The notes: generated by a model from the sequence alone, not told the origin. 64,000 nucleotides of DNA from Oxalobacteraceae bacterium CAVE-383 (GCA_004134995.1 REGP01000003.1:372001-436000), one strand, 5' to 3'; counted from the first letter of the stretch, positions 49,404-59,630 are shown. Made by a program: numbers and translations.

Positions 49404-51392
49404 ATGTTTTCGGGACTTGAACTGACGCTGTTTTTACTGGCCACCGCGGTACTGGGGGTCGTGGCGTTCCGCATGCTGAACCTGCCGCCGATGCTCGGCT
49501 ATCTGGCGGTCGGCATCGCGATCGGTCCCCATGCCCTGGGCGTGGTCGGCGACAACAACGCCACCCATGCGTTGGCCGAATACGGCGTCGTGTTCCTGAT
49601 GTTTTCCATCGGGCTGGAATTTTCCCTGCCCAAACTGTTGTCGATGCGCCGCATCGTATTCGGCCTCGGCCTGGCCCAGGTGCTCCTGACCATCCTGGCG
49701 GCGATGGCGTTCGGCTGGCTGACGGCTTATCTGCTGCCGCAATTCGTGCAGATGAGTTGGCAGGCCGCCTTTGCGCTGGGCGGCGCGCTGGCGATGTCGT
49801 CGACGGCGATCGTTTCCAAGATACTGACCGAACGGGTCGAACTGGAAACCCCGCACGGGCAGCGCATCATCGGCGTGCTGCTGTTCCAGGATCTGGCGCT
49901 GGTGCCGCTGCTGATCCTGGTGCCGGCGCTGGCCAGTCCCGGCGGCGACTTGCTGAAGACGCTGGCCTGGGCCGGCGCCAAGGCGGCCGTGGTGCTGGCG
50001 CTGCTGCTGTTTTTCGGCAACAAGCTGATGCGCGGCTGGTTCCTGATCGTGGTCAAGCGCCGTTCGCAGGAACTGTTCATGCTGAACCTGCTGCTGGTCA
50101 CGCTGGGCGCGGCCTGGATCACCGAGCGCGCCGGCCTGTCGCTGGCGCTGGGCGCTTTCGTGGCGGGCATGCTGATCTCGGAAACCGAATTCAAGCATCA
50201 GGTGGAGGAGGACATCAAATCCTTCCGCGACGTGCTGCTGGGACTGTTTTTCATCACCATCGGCATGCTGCTCAATTTCCAGATGGTGATCCAGCACTGG
50301 GCGCTGGTGCTGCTGTTGCTGCTCGGCCCGGTGCTGCTGAAATTCGGCCTGATCACGGGGCTCGCCAAGCTGTTCGGCGCGCCGGCCAGCGTTGCGCTGC
50401 GCACCGGCCTGGGCCTGGCGCAGGCCGGTGAATTCGGCTTTGTGCTGCTGAGCCAGGCCGGCGGCCTGCAACTGGTGGATCCCCTGCTGATCCAGGCGAT
50501 CCTGGCGTCGATGGTTTTATCGATGCTGGCCGCGCCGCTGATCCTGGCCAGATCGGACGCCATCGTGATGAAGCTGTCGTCCAATGAATGGATGCTGCAG
50601 TCGCTGGCCCTGACGCAGATGGCCACGCGCACCATGGCGGCCAGGCAGCATGTGATCATCGCCGGTTTCGGCCGCAGCGGCCAGCGCCTGGCCAAGCTGC
50701 TGGAAGAAGAAAATATTCCGTATCACGCGCTGGAAATGGACCCTGAGCTGGTGCAGGACACCCAGGCTTCGGGCGCCAACGTTTCCTATGGCGACGCCTC
50801 GCGGCGCGAAACGCTGGTGGCGGTCGGCATCCATCGCGCGTCGGCCCTGGTGGTGACCTATGCCAGCACGCCGTCGGCGCTGAAGGTATTGCATCACGTG
50901 CATGAGCTGGCGCCGGGCCTGCCGGTGATCGTGCGCAGCGTCGACGATACCGATCTCGATAAATTGCGCGCGGCCGGCGCCGCCGAGGTCGTGCCGGAAG
51001 TATTGGAGGGTAGCCTGATGCTGGCCTCGCATGCCTTACTGATACTGGGGGTGCCGCTGCGGCGCGTGGTGCACAGGGTGCAGATGGCGCGCGGCGAACG
51101 CTATGCGTCGCTGCGCGGCTTCTTCCACGGCGCGGCCGATTATTCCGAAGCCGACGAACATCTGCAGGTGCGTTTGAGCCGCGTGACGCTGAGCGAGAAT
51201 GCGCACGCCAACGGCAAGTCGCTGGCGGAACTGGCGCTGGATCAGTTCGAGGTTGAAGTCACCATCGTGCGGCGCGGAAAAGAGCGGCTGGAACTGAACG
51301 GCGCGACCGTGCTGCAGGCCGGCGATATCGTGGTGCTGCGCGGCTCGGCCGAAGGCAACGCGCGCGCGGAGCAGCGGTTGCTGCATGTCTGA
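49404..51392 (+). CDS. CPA2-family monovalent cation:proton antiporter (KefB/YbaL-like)
   Basis: 662 residues from ATG 49404 (MFSGLELTLFLLATAVLG). About 12 TM segments of the Na+/H+ exchanger fold, then an NAD-binding TrkA-N/RCK domain starting HVIIAGFGRSGQRLAKLLEEENI and a TrkA-C domain at the end. Predicted K+ or H+ antiport controlled by nucleotides. No KefF/KefG partner nearby, so glutathione gating cannot be assumed. Divergent from kdsD, a conserved pairing in Burkholderiales. Confidence 0.93.
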   Translation: MFSGLELTLFLLATAVLGVVAFRMLNLPPMLGYLAVGIAIGPHALGVVGDNNATHALAEYGVVFLMFSIGLEFSLPKLLSMRRIVFGLGLAQVLLTILAAMAFGWLTAYLLPQFVQMSWQAAFALGGALAMSSTAIVSKILTERVELETPHGQRIIGVLLFQDLALVPLLILVPALASPGGDLLKTLAWAGAKAAVVLALLLFFGNKLMRGWFLIVVKRRSQELFMLNLLLVTLGAAWITERAGLSLALGAFVAGMLISETEFKHQVEEDIKSFRDVLLGLFFITIGMLLNFQMVIQHWALVLLLLLGPVLLKFGLITGLAKLFGAPASVALRTGLGLAQAGEFGFVLLSQAGGLQLVDPLLIQAILASMVLSMLAAPLILARSDAIVMKLSSNEWMLQSLALTQMATRTMAARQHVIIAGFGRSGQRLAKLLEEENIPYHALEMDPELVQDTQASGANVSYGDASRRETLVAVGIHRASALVVTYASTPSALKVLHHVHELAPGLPVIVRSVDDTDLDKLRAAGAAEVVPEVLEGSLMLASHALLILGVPLRRVVHRVQMARGERYASLRGFFHGAADYSEADEHLQVRLSRVTLSENAHANGKSLAELALDQFEVEVTIVRRGKERLELNGATVLQAGDIVVLRGSAEGNARAEQRLLHV

Positions 51393-51412
51393 AAAATGAT
51401 CTGTTGTTCAGA

Positions 51413-51540
51413 TGAGGCGTTGCCAGGCTTGGCGTAGCGGGAGCTTGTACTCCGTTCGTGTCCTCCGCCGGCCTTCGGCCGGCTCCCCATTTACCTTACT
51501 GCGCACAAACTCCCGCTACGCCAAGCCTGGCAACGCCTCA
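51413..51540. repeat. Long perfect inverted repeat between antiporter and dioxygenase genes
   Basis: Arms 51413-51443 and 51510-51540 are perfectly complementary over 31 bp, with TTGT/ACAA pairing continuing after one mismatch. The 66-bp interior has its own 7-bp hairpin GCCGGCC-TTC-GGCCGGC (51467-51483) and a CGTTCGT motif, also found in the loop of the repeat at 43327. No T-run, no coding frame. Sits between convergent genes. Confidence 0.93.
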
Positions 51541-51556
51541 ACTGCACGGCGTTGTA

Positions 51557-52321
51557 TTAATCCAATTGCAGATCCGGCGCTGCCGCGGACTTTGTGCCGG
51601 GCACCGGCGCGTTGCCGGCGCCGTGATAGGCAAACACCACGGATGTCTTCAATTGATCGGTATTGTTGCGGCCGCCGGAGTGGAACAATCCGCTGTGGAA
51701 CAGCGCCACGTCGCCCGGATTGAGCAGCAGCGGGCGGCCTTGCGCGAACAGGGCCTGATTGTCCGGATGCTCCGGCCGCAGGAAATCCAGTTCATCCATC
51801 TGTTCCGGCCGCATCTGCAGGCGATGCGAGCCCGGAATGAACAGCAGGCCGCCGTTGTCCGGATCTTCAGGGCCCAGCGCCAGCCAGACCGAAATCAGGT
51901 TCGGCTGTTTGAAGGACCAGTAGCGGATGTCGCGATGCCAGCCGGTGGCGGTGCCGAACTGGGGATGCTTGGTCATGATGCAGTTGTGATGCGCCAGCGT
52001 GATGCAGACCGGTTCGTCCAGGAGCTGATGCAGCATGTCGATCAGATGCGGCGCCGTGGCCCAGTTGCGGAAGCACTCGTCGCGGTCGAAGGCGCCGCGC
52101 AGGCGCCGCACGGTGCGCCCGCCCACGCTGTCGCGCGATTCGGGCGCGCCGGCATAGCCGACGTCGGCTTCGTATTCCAGCGGCGGCTGCGCCCGCGCCA
52201 ATTGTTCCAGCGCCACGCTTTTCATGCGGGCGCAGTCCTGCGGGTCCACCATCTTGCGGATCACCAGGAAGCCCTGCTCGTGAAAGCGGGCGATCGGTTC
52301 GGAGGTTAACAAATTTCTCAT
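51557..52321 (-). CDS. Phytanoyl-CoA dioxygenase family protein
   Basis: 254-residue Fe(II)/2-oxoglutarate-dependent oxygenase. Iron ligands H129 and D131 (GWHRDIRYW) and H214 (NPGDVALFHSGLFHSGGRNN), with R218 for 2-oxoglutarate. PhyH-type proteins hydroxylate lipids, ectoine or other small molecules; the substrate is not evident. Sits 51 bp downstream of the uvrA stop side, converging with the antiporter gene across the inverted repeat. Confidence 0.92.
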   Translation of the reverse strand: MRNLLTSEPIARFHEQGFLVIRKMVDPQDCARMKSVALEQLARAQPPLEYEADVGYAGAPESRDSVGGRTVRRLRGAFDRDECFRNWATAPHLIDMLHQLLDEPVCITLAHHNCIMTKHPQFGTATGWHRDIRYWSFKQPNLISVWLALGPEDPDNGGLLFIPGSHRLQMRPEQMDELDFLRPEHPDNQALFAQGRPLLLNPGDVALFHSGLFHSGGRNNTDQLKTSVVFAYHGAGNAPVPGTKSAAAPDLQLD

Positions 52322-52372
52322 GGCAATATCGACTCGGATTTCCGGTGTTGGTTCTGTTGCGTCGGCGCTGTG

Positions 52373-55252
52373 CTATTTGCCGGTTCTGGCGGCCGCGGCC
52401 TTCTTCTTTTTCAATAGCGGCGCCAGGTATTTGCCGGTCACGCTGGCCGGATTTTTGGCAACGTCTTCCGGCGTGCCGGTGGCGATGATCAGCCCGCCGC
52501 CGGCGCCGCCTTCCGGCCCCAGGTCGATCAGCCAGTCGGCGGTCTTGATGACGTCCAGATTGTGTTCGATGATGACCACGGTATTGCCCTGGTCGCGCAG
52601 CCGGTGGATCACTTTCAGCAGCAGATCGATATCGTGGAAATGCAGGCCCGTGGTCGGCTCGTCGAGGATATACAGCGTGCGGCCGGTGTCGCGCTTGGAC
52701 AGTTCCAGCGACAGCTTGACGCGCTGCGCTTCGCCGCCCGACAGCGTGGTCGCGCTCTGGCCCAGGCGGATATAGCCGAGGCCGACGTCCAGCAGGGTGT
52801 GCAGCTTGCGCGCGATCAGCGGCACCGGCTTGAAGAATTCATGCGCTTCCTCCACCGTCATGCCGAGCACTTCGGTGATGTTCTTGCCCTTGTACTGCAC
52901 TTCCAGCGTTTCGCGGTTGTAGCGCTTGCCGTGGCAGACGTCGCACGGCACATAGACGTCCGGCAGGAAGTGCATTTCGACCTTGATCACGCCGTCGCCC
53001 TGGCAGGCTTCGCAGCGGCCGCCCTTGACGTTGAACGAGAAGCGTCCGGCGCTGTAGCCGCGTTCCTTGGCGGTCGGCACCGTCGCGAACAGATCGCGGA
53101 TCGGCGTGAACAGGCCGGTGTAGGTGGCCGGATTCGAACGCGGCGTGCGGCCGATCGGCGCCTGGTCGACCGAAATGACCTTGTCGAAATGTTCCAGTCC
53201 GCTGATCGCTTCATGCGGCGCCGGCTCGGTCTGCGAACCGTACAAATGGCGCGATGCGGCCAGATACAGGGTGTCGTTGACCAGCGTCGATTTGCCGGAG
53301 CCGGACACGCCGGTGACGCAGGTCAGCAGGCCGACCGGCAGGGTGAATGTCGCATCCTTCAGGTTGTTGCCGGTGGCGCCCGTGATGACCAGTTGCTTGT
53401 TCAGGTCGATCGTCCGGCGCTTGGCCGGCACCGCGATCTGCAGCGTGCCGTTCAGATATTGCGCGGTCAGCGATTGCTTGTTCTTCAGAATCTCCTTGAG
53501 CGGGCCCTGGGCGATGATTTCGCCGCCGTGCACGCCGGCGCCCAGGCCCATGTCGACCACGTAGTCGGCGGTGCGGATGGCGTCCTCGTCATGCTCCACC
53601 ACCAGCACGCTGTTGCCGATGTCGCGCAGATGGCGCAGGGTTTCGATCAGGCGGTCGTTGTCGCGCTGATGCAGGCCGATCGACGGCTCGTCCAGCACGT
53701 ACATCACGCCGGTCAGGCCGGAGCCGATCTGCGAGGCCAGCCGGATGCGCTGCGCTTCGCCGCCCGACAGGGTATCGGCGCTGCGTTCCAGCGACAGATA
53801 GTCGAGGCCGACATTATTCAGGAAGGTCAGGCGCGAAACGATTTCCTTGACGATGCGGTCGGCGATGTCTTTCTTGGCGCCGGTCAGCGCCAGCGTTTCG
53901 AAGAATTGCAGGGTTTGCCGCAGCGGCAGCGCCGAGACTTCGAAAATCGCGCGCTCCTGCGCGCCGTTGCCGACCTTGACGAAGCGCGCCTCCACGCGCA
54001 GCCGCGCGCCGTGGCAGGACGGGCATTCCTTTTCGTTGATGAACTTGGCCAGTTCTTCCTTGACCGCCATTGAATCGGTTTCGCGATAGCGGCGCTGCAG
54101 ATTGTTGACCACGCCCTCGAAGGTGTGCTCGCGCACCACGGTGCGGCCGCGTTCGTTGACGTAGCTGAACGGCACGGTCTGGCGGCCGGAGCCGTACAGC
54201 ACCACTTGCTGCGCCTTTTCGGGCAATTGCTCGAACGGCACGTCGACGTCGAATTCGTAAAAGCTGCCGAGATTGCTCAGCATCTGGAAATAGAATTGAT
54301 TGCGCCGGTCCCAGCCCTTGACCGCGCCGCTGGCCAGCGACAGATTGGGAAACGCCACGATGCGTTTCGGATCGAAGAATTCGATATGGCCCAGGCCGTC
54401 GCATTCCGGGCAGGCGCCCATCGGGTTGTTGAACGAGAACAGGCGCGGCTCCAGCTCCTGCAGCGAATAGCCGCAGACCGGGCAGGCGAATTTGCTGGAA
54501 TACACGTGTTCGACGGCGGTATCCATTTCCAGCGCCACGGCGCGGCCGTCGGCCAGCCGCAGCGCGGTTTCGAAGCTTTCCGCCAGGCGCTGTTTGAGAT
54601 CGTCCTTGACCTTGAGCCGGTCGACCACGACATCGATCGTATGTTTTTCCGTTTTCTTGAGTTTCGGCAGATCGTCGACTTCATACACCTTGGCGTTGCC
54701 GGTGCCGCTCTGGACGCGGAACCGCACGAAGCCCTGGGCCTGCATCTGTTCGAACAGGTCGGCATGCTCGCCCTTGCGGTTGGCCACCACGGGCGCCAGG
54801 ATCATCAGCTTGGTGTCTTCCGGCATGGCCAGCACGGCGTCGACCATCTGCGACACCGATTGCGCCGCCAGCGGGTTTTCCGGATGGTCGGGGCAATACG
54901 GGGTGCCCACGCGCGCATACAGCAGCCGCAGGTAATCATGGATTTCGGTGACGGTGCCGACCGTCGAACGCGGATTGTGCGAGGTGGCTTTCTGTTCGAT
55001 CGAAATCGCCGGCGACAGGCCTTCGATCAGGTCGACGTCCGGCTTCTCCATCAATTGCAGGAACTGGCGCGCGTAGGACGACAGCGATTCCACATAGCGC
55101 CGCTGGCCTTCCGCGTACAGCGTATCGAACGCCAGCGACGACTTGCCCGAGCCGGACAGTCCGGTGATCACGATCAGCTTGTTGCGCGGTAAATCGAGAT
55201 TGATGTTTTTCAGATTGTGCGTGCGTGCGCCGCGAATGCGAATTTCTTCCAT
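52373..55252 (-). CDS. uvrA: Excinuclease ABC subunit A
   Basis: DNA damage recognition ATPase of nucleotide excision repair, 959 residues. Start at ATG 55252 ([22 protein letters not shown]). Two ABC modules: Walker [10 protein letters not shown] (31-39) and GVSGSGKST in the second half, signatures [12 protein letters not shown] and [11 protein letters not shown], and zinc-finger cysteines ([25 protein letters not shown]). Confidence 0.98.
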   Translation of the reverse strand: MEEIRIRGARTHNLKNINLDLPRNKLIVITGLSGSGKSSLAFDTLYAEGQRRYVESLSSYARQFLQLMEKPDVDLIEGLSPAISIEQKATSHNPRSTVGTVTEIHDYLRLLYARVGTPYCPDHPENPLAAQSVSQMVDAVLAMPEDTKLMILAPVVANRKGEHADLFEQMQAQGFVRFRVQSGTGNAKVYEVDDLPKLKKTEKHTIDVVVDRLKVKDDLKQRLAESFETALRLADGRAVALEMDTAVEHVYSSKFACPVCGYSLQELEPRLFSFNNPMGACPECDGLGHIEFFDPKRIVAFPNLSLASGAVKGWDRRNQFYFQMLSNLGSFYEFDVDVPFEQLPEKAQQVVLYGSGRQTVPFSYVNERGRTVVREHTFEGVVNNLQRRYRETDSMAVKEELAKFINEKECPSCHGARLRVEARFVKVGNGAQERAIFEVSALPLRQTLQFFETLALTGAKKDIADRIVKEIVSRLTFLNNVGLDYLSLERSADTLSGGEAQRIRLASQIGSGLTGVMYVLDEPSIGLHQRDNDRLIETLRHLRDIGNSVLVVEHDEDAIRTADYVVDMGLGAGVHGGEIIAQGPLKEILKNKQSLTAQYLNGTLQIAVPAKRRTIDLNKQLVITGATGNNLKDATFTLPVGLLTCVTGVSGSGKSTLVNDTLYLAASRHLYGSQTEPAPHEAISGLEHFDKVISVDQAPIGRTPRSNPATYTGLFTPIRDLFATVPTAKERGYSAGRFSFNVKGGRCEACQGDGVIKVEMHFLPDVYVPCDVCHGKRYNRETLEVQYKGKNITEVLGMTVEEAHEFFKPVPLIARKLHTLLDVGLGYIRLGQSATTLSGGEAQRVKLSLELSKRDTGRTLYILDEPTTGLHFHDIDLLLKVIHRLRDQGNTVVIIEHNLDVIKTADWLIDLGPEGGAGGGLIIATGTPEDVAKNPASVTGKYLAPLLKKKKAAAARTGK

Positions 55253-55428
55253 GAATGCTTTCAAGCGAGAGGGATTCCGGACTGACAACCTGACACTATA
55301 TCAGGACTGTCAAGCGCAAGCTGAGCGCCGGCCGGCGCGAAAGGGAACCTTGAGATAAGTACTTGTTTGTAAGGCGTTATTTCTTACATTTTTCACAAGA
55401 CATCAAGGTTTTTTCACATGGCTCCGAT

Positions 55429-55434
55429 TATAAT
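55429..55434 (+). promoter_or_regulatory. TATAAT -10 box before the lipid A modification-like operon
   Basis: Perfect TATAAT 74 bp upstream of ATG 55508; the -35 is poorly defined. Its position inside the longer possible reading frame argues for the downstream ATG as start. Confidence 0.5.
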
Positions 55435-55507
55435 TGCGTGTTATTCGCCGGCCCACGGTCTCGATCCGCCGAACTTTTTCCACCGCCAGATTTTTTCCAT
55501 CATTTCA

Positions 55508-57154
55508 ATGCAAGCTGAACCGGCTGTTCCTCCTTATTCTCCAACGTCCGCCGCTCCTGCCTCCGTCCCGGTTTCGCCTTGGCGCGCCTTCCTGCGGCAA
55601 TTTTCGCCGGATGCACCGTCGATCGCGCCGCTGGTGGTGCTGATCCTGCTCGGGCATCTGCTGCTGTGGACAGTGCTGACCGGCATCAGCCACAGCGCGC
55701 CGGATCTCGACAATATGGAAGAACTGGTCTGGGGCAATGTCTTCGAATGGGGTTATTACAAGCATCCGCCGCTGCCGTCCTGGCTGATTTACGGGCTGAC
55801 GCGGCTGTTGGGACGGCCGGTATGGCTGACGTTTTTCGCGGGGCAGCTCAGCGTCGTGCTGGCGCTGTATTTCGTCTGGCGGCTGGCCTGCGAAATGACC
55901 ACGCAAAAGAATGCGCTGATCGCCGTCCTGCTGATCATGCCGATCACCTATTTCACGACGCGCGGCGTGATCTCCAATCACAACACCATTCAATTCTGGT
56001 CGATCGCCGGCGCCATCTGGTTCTTCTACCGCGCCTGGCGCCATCGGCAAATGCGCGACTGGCTGCTGCTGGGCCTGTTTTCAGGCTTCGCCATGCTGAC
56101 CAAATACAGCGCGCTGGTGCAGTTCGCGGTATTCGCGGGGTTTCTGCTGATCGACGGCCAATTGCGCCATGCGCGCACATGGAAAGGCATCGCGGCGGCC
56201 ACCGGCGTGCTGGCACTGATGCTGGCGCCGCATCTGTGGTGGATGAGCAGCCAGGCCAAAACGCCGATCGGCTATGCGACCCATTCGCTGTCGCGCGAAA
56301 TGACCCGCGCCGAACACTGGCAATTGATGGGAGACGTTTTCGGCACCACCGCCGCGCGGCTGGCGCCGATGCTGCTGGTATTGATCGCCATCGGCTGCGG
56401 CGTGCTGTGGCGCCGCCGCGCAGTGCGCAAGACCGGGGCGCCGGTTGCGGCGCAACAGAAAATCGCCGCCCAGTTGCGTCCCGAAGACCGGCGCTTCATT
56501 CTGCTGGTTGGGCTGGGGCCATTCGTGCTGACCTTCCTGGTGGTGATTGTCCTGAAGGCGCCGATGATCGCCGACTGGGCCTCGACCTTCTACCTGCTGT
56601 TCGGATTCTTCGCTTTCTGGCTGTTCGCCACCCCGCCGGGCGACAGCGGGCAATTGCTGCGCACCTGCCTGAAAGTCGTGATCGTCGTGCAACTGGCGAC
56701 CGTGATCGGCTATGCGCTGGCGCGCGGTCCCTTGTCGAACATGACCGGCCGGGCCACGCGCGCCAACTTCCCGGGCGCCGCCATTTCACAGAATCTGCAA
56801 TACGAATGGATATCGCACACCGGCACCCCGTTGCGGCTGGTCGCGTCCGACACCTGGCTCGGCGGCAATATCGCGATTCACGCCGGTCCGCAGGTCGATG
56901 TGCTGATCGACGGCGACATCGACAAATCGCAATGGGTCACCGCGGCGCGCGCCGCTTCCTGCGGCATGCTGCTGGCGATCAACCGCAGCGCGGATTCGAA
57001 CGACGGCACGCCGCCGAAAGTGGTGGAAATGATGGCGCGCGCGCAATGGCGCGGCATTCTGGAGCTGCCCGCCACCAAAAAGATGGACGGCCCGCTGCTG
57101 AAAATTGAATGGGGCATTATTCCCCCGACCCAAAATTGTCCCGAAAAGCGCTGA
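55508..57154 (+). CDS. ArnT-like glycosyltransferase (GT39/PMT family)
   Basis: 548 residues from ATG 55508. About 11-12 TM segments (LVVLILLGHLLLWTVLTGI, LTFFAGQLSVVLALYFVW, LIAVLLIMPITYFT and more); first periplasmic loop carries SAPDLDNMEE, the acidic site used by lipid-linked sugar transferases of the PMT/ArnT class. Predicted to move a sugar from undecaprenyl phosphate to lipid A or another acceptor at the periplasmic face. First of four genes with GT2, GtrA and a YdjC deacetylase. Confidence 0.9.
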   Translation: MQAEPAVPPYSPTSAAPASVPVSPWRAFLRQFSPDAPSIAPLVVLILLGHLLLWTVLTGISHSAPDLDNMEELVWGNVFEWGYYKHPPLPSWLIYGLTRLLGRPVWLTFFAGQLSVVLALYFVWRLACEMTTQKNALIAVLLIMPITYFTTRGVISNHNTIQFWSIAGAIWFFYRAWRHRQMRDWLLLGLFSGFAMLTKYSALVQFAVFAGFLLIDGQLRHARTWKGIAAATGVLALMLAPHLWWMSSQAKTPIGYATHSLSREMTRAEHWQLMGDVFGTTAARLAPMLLVLIAIGCGVLWRRRAVRKTGAPVAAQQKIAAQLRPEDRRFILLVGLGPFVLTFLVVIVLKAPMIADWASTFYLLFGFFAFWLFATPPGDSGQLLRTCLKVVIVVQLATVIGYALARGPLSNMTGRATRANFPGAAISQNLQYEWISHTGTPLRLVASDTWLGGNIAIHAGPQVDVLIDGDIDKSQWVTAARAASCGMLLAINRSADSNDGTPPKVVEMMARAQWRGILELPATKKMDGPLLKIEWGIIPPTQNCPEKR

Positions 57155-57241
57155 CTTTTGGGTAATATCCCCAATTAATGTTTTTTATTTAACTCAATCC
57201 GTATTCTTCAATCCGAATTCGCAATACCGAAAAGGTCATCC

Positions 57242-58324
57242 ATGGTGGCGCTGTCCGCAATTCCAAGTCATCGTCCTGCCGCGCCCAGCATTTCCTGCGT
57301 GGTGCCGGCGTATAACGAAGCCGCGCATCTGTCGGCCTTCCTGACCGATCTGCGCCGCACGCTTGCCGCCATCAGCAGCAGCTATGAAATCATCGTGGTC
57401 AACGACGGCAGCACCGACGCCACCGAAGAAGCGATGCTGCCGCATCTGTCGCAGCCGGGCATCCGCTATCTCGGCCTGGCGCGCAATTTCGGCAAGGAGG
57501 CGGCGCTGACCGCGGGCATCGAATATACGCGCGGCGACGCCGTGATCCTGATGGACGCCGATTACCAGCATCCGCTGGAACTGCTGCCGGAAATGGTGCG
57601 CTTGTGGCGCGACGGCTACGACATGATCTACGGCGTCATCGCCGACCGCAGCGACGAGCGGCTGCTCAAGCGCTGGGGCACGGGTTTGTTCTATAGCCTG
57701 ATGGAGGCCGGCTCGGCGATCCGGATTCCGCGCAACGCCGGCGATTTCCGCCTGTTCGACCGCAAGGTGGCCGATGCGCTGCGCAAGCTGCCGGAACGCA
57801 ACCGTTTCATGAAGGGCCTGTACGCCTGGGTCGGTTTCAAGACCGTCGCGCTGCCGTTCGTGCCGGCCGCGCGCGCCACCGGCACGTCCAGTTTCGGACT
57901 GCGCAGCCTGGGCCGGCTGGCGCTGGCCGGCGTGACCGCCTTCACCACATTGCCGCTGCGCGTCTGGAGCGCGATCGGCGTCACCATTTCGCTGATTTCC
58001 ATCCTGTACGCCTGCTATATCGCGCTCGATTCGATGATCTTCGGCAATGACGTGCCGGGCTGGTCGACGCTGGCCGCCGGGCTGATGTTTTTCTCGGGCG
58101 TGCAATTGGTATCGATCGGCATCCTGGGCGAATACCTGGGACGCGTCTATGACGAGGTCAAACGGCGTCCTCTGTATTTGCTGGCGCACGATATCGACAA
58201 CGGCATGGCCGCCGCCGGAACCGTTGCCGGCGCCGCGGAATACGGCACGGTGCGGGCCGCGGGCGAAGCAGCGGATGCGCCGAAATCGCCGGAGCCGTCA
58301 GCCGATCAGTATGCCGCTCTCTGA
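57242..58324 (+). CDS. Polyprenyl-phosphate glycosyltransferase (GT2, GtrB/ArnC-like)
   Basis: 360 residues. GT-A nucleotide-sugar domain: ISCVVPAYNEAAHLSAFL, IIVVNDGSTDAT, and MDADYQHP as the DxD site, with RNAGDFRLFDRKVADAL; then two C-terminal TM helices (VWSAIGVTISLISILYACYI and LAAGLMFFSGVQLVSIGILGEYLGRVYDEVKRRP), the layout of GtrB/DPMS-type enzymes. A 45-residue Ala/Pro-rich tail follows. Likely loads a hexosamine onto undecaprenyl phosphate. Overlaps gtrA by 14 bp. Confidence 0.93.
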   Translation: MVALSAIPSHRPAAPSISCVVPAYNEAAHLSAFLTDLRRTLAAISSSYEIIVVNDGSTDATEEAMLPHLSQPGIRYLGLARNFGKEAALTAGIEYTRGDAVILMDADYQHPLELLPEMVRLWRDGYDMIYGVIADRSDERLLKRWGTGLFYSLMEAGSAIRIPRNAGDFRLFDRKVADALRKLPERNRFMKGLYAWVGFKTVALPFVPAARATGTSSFGLRSLGRLALAGVTAFTTLPLRVWSAIGVTISLISILYACYIALDSMIFGNDVPGWSTLAAGLMFFSGVQLVSIGILGEYLGRVYDEVKRRPLYLLAHDIDNGMAAAGTVAGAAEYGTVRAAGEAADAPKSPEPSADQYAAL

Positions 58325-58724
58325 GCGCATCGGAGAGCGCCTGCGCCTGATGCGCTTCGGCCTGATCGGGGCGGCCGCCGCGGCGATGCATTACTGGGCG
58401 GCGATTGCCCTGGTGGAATTGGGCGGCTTGGCGCCGCTGCGCGCCAATGTCGGCGCATTCGCGATTGCCTTCTGGTGCAGTTACTTCGGCCATCGGCACT
58501 GGACCTTCGCCGACCGCCGCGGCGGTCATCCGGCCGCGGTTTTCTTTCGATTCCTGGCCACGGCGCTGTTGGGATTCCTCCTGAATCAATGGCTGTATTA
58601 TCTGCTGCTGACTTATCTGACGCTGCCGTATTTCATTTCCCTGGCCATCGTGATGGTGATCGTTGCCGCATCGACCTATCTGCTGAGCCGGCTCTGGGCG
58701 TTCCGCGCCGAGCAATTACCGTGA
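58311..58724 (+). CDS. GtrA-family membrane protein
   Basis: 137 residues from ATG 58311 (MPLSERIGERLRLMRFGLIG). Four TM segments; conserved SYFGHRHWTF, the GtrA motif. GtrA proteins are thought to flip polyprenyl-phosphate sugars across the inner membrane. Its end and the next gene's start lie in a 14-bp tandem duplication (ATTACCGTGAC twice). Confidence 0.9.
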   Translation: MPLSERIGERLRLMRFGLIGAAAAAMHYWAAIALVELGGLAPLRANVGAFAIAFWCSYFGHRHWTFADRRGGHPAAVFFRFLATALLGFLLNQWLYYLLLTYLTLPYFISLAIVMVIVAASTYLLSRLWAFRAEQLP

Positions 58725-58734
58725 CCGGATTACC

Positions 58735-59616
58735 GTGACAGACACCTACGTCCCTGCAAGCGCAATCGCAACTTCCGCCCGCGCGCCGATCCCGATCGCC
58801 CTGTGCGCCGACGACTATGCGCAGAACCAGGCCATCGACGACGGCATCCTGCATTTATTGTCCGAACGGCGCCTGAGCGCGGTAAGCTGCTTCAGCAATT
58901 CGCCGCGCTGGCTGCAGCGCTCGGCGCCGGCCTTGCGCGAGGCGGCCGGAGACGCCGCGGGCGCGGCCGCAGCCGCAGCCGATATAGGCCTGCATTTCAA
59001 CCTGACCGAAGATTTCGGCGCCGCCGCCGGGGCGCCGTACCGTTTGCGCGGCCTGATCCTGCGCAGTCTGTTTACGCGGCTGGACAGCAAGTCCTTGCGG
59101 CAGCGCCTGAATGCGCAGCTGGATGCTTTCGAGGCCGGCTACGGCAGGCCGCCGGCATTTATCGACGGCCATCAGCATGTGCATCAGTTGCCCGGCGTGC
59201 GCCAGGTTTTGCTGCAGGTGCTGGGCGCGCGTTACGGCGACGTGCCGGTCTGGGTGCGCAATACCGTGCCGGCCAGCGCCGCCTGGCGCGGCAAGCCCTT
59301 GGTTTTGAAGCTGCTGGGCGGCGCCATGACCGCCACCGCGCTGCGCGGCCTCGGCATACCGAGCAATCGCGGCTTTGCCGGGGTCTACGGCTTCGACCGG
59401 GCCGATTACGCGGCCTGTTTCGCCGAATGGCTGCAGGCGGCGGCGCCCGGCATGCTGATCATGTGCCATCCGGCCGCGGCGGTCGGCGACGGCGACGAGA
59501 TTGCGGCGCAAAGGCCGGTGGAATACCATTTTCTGCGTTCTCCGGAATTTTTGGCCATGCTGGAGGGCGCGGGAGTGCGGCTTGCCCCTTTATCCGGCAT
59601 GGAAATGACCGATTAG
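58735..59616 (+). CDS. ChbG/YdjC-family carbohydrate deacetylase
   Basis: 293 residues from a GTG start at 58735. Metal-binding aspartates in ALCADDYAQN and histidines in FIDGHQHVHQ, with a further CHPA near the end. The YdjC family includes deacetylases of N-acetyl sugars, including one that removes the acetyl from undecaprenyl-phosphate GalNAc for lipid A modification in Francisella (NaxD). Context here (GT2, GtrA, ArnT-like) supports that kind of role. Last gene of the operon. Confidence 0.9.
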   Translation: MTDTYVPASAIATSARAPIPIALCADDYAQNQAIDDGILHLLSERRLSAVSCFSNSPRWLQRSAPALREAAGDAAGAAAAAADIGLHFNLTEDFGAAAGAPYRLRGLILRSLFTRLDSKSLRQRLNAQLDAFEAGYGRPPAFIDGHQHVHQLPGVRQVLLQVLGARYGDVPVWVRNTVPASAAWRGKPLVLKLLGGAMTATALRGLGIPSNRGFAGVYGFDRADYAACFAEWLQAAAPGMLIMCHPAAAVGDGDEIAAQRPVEYHFLRSPEFLAMLEGAGVRLAPLSGMEMTD

Positions 59617-59630
59617 AAGGCGCGCTCGCG

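Noticed and set aside
51413-51540. Ordinary intrinsic terminator between convergent genes
   Set aside because: Stem of 31 bp with a 66-bp interior and no T-run is unlike an intrinsic terminator, so listed as an unexplained repeat.
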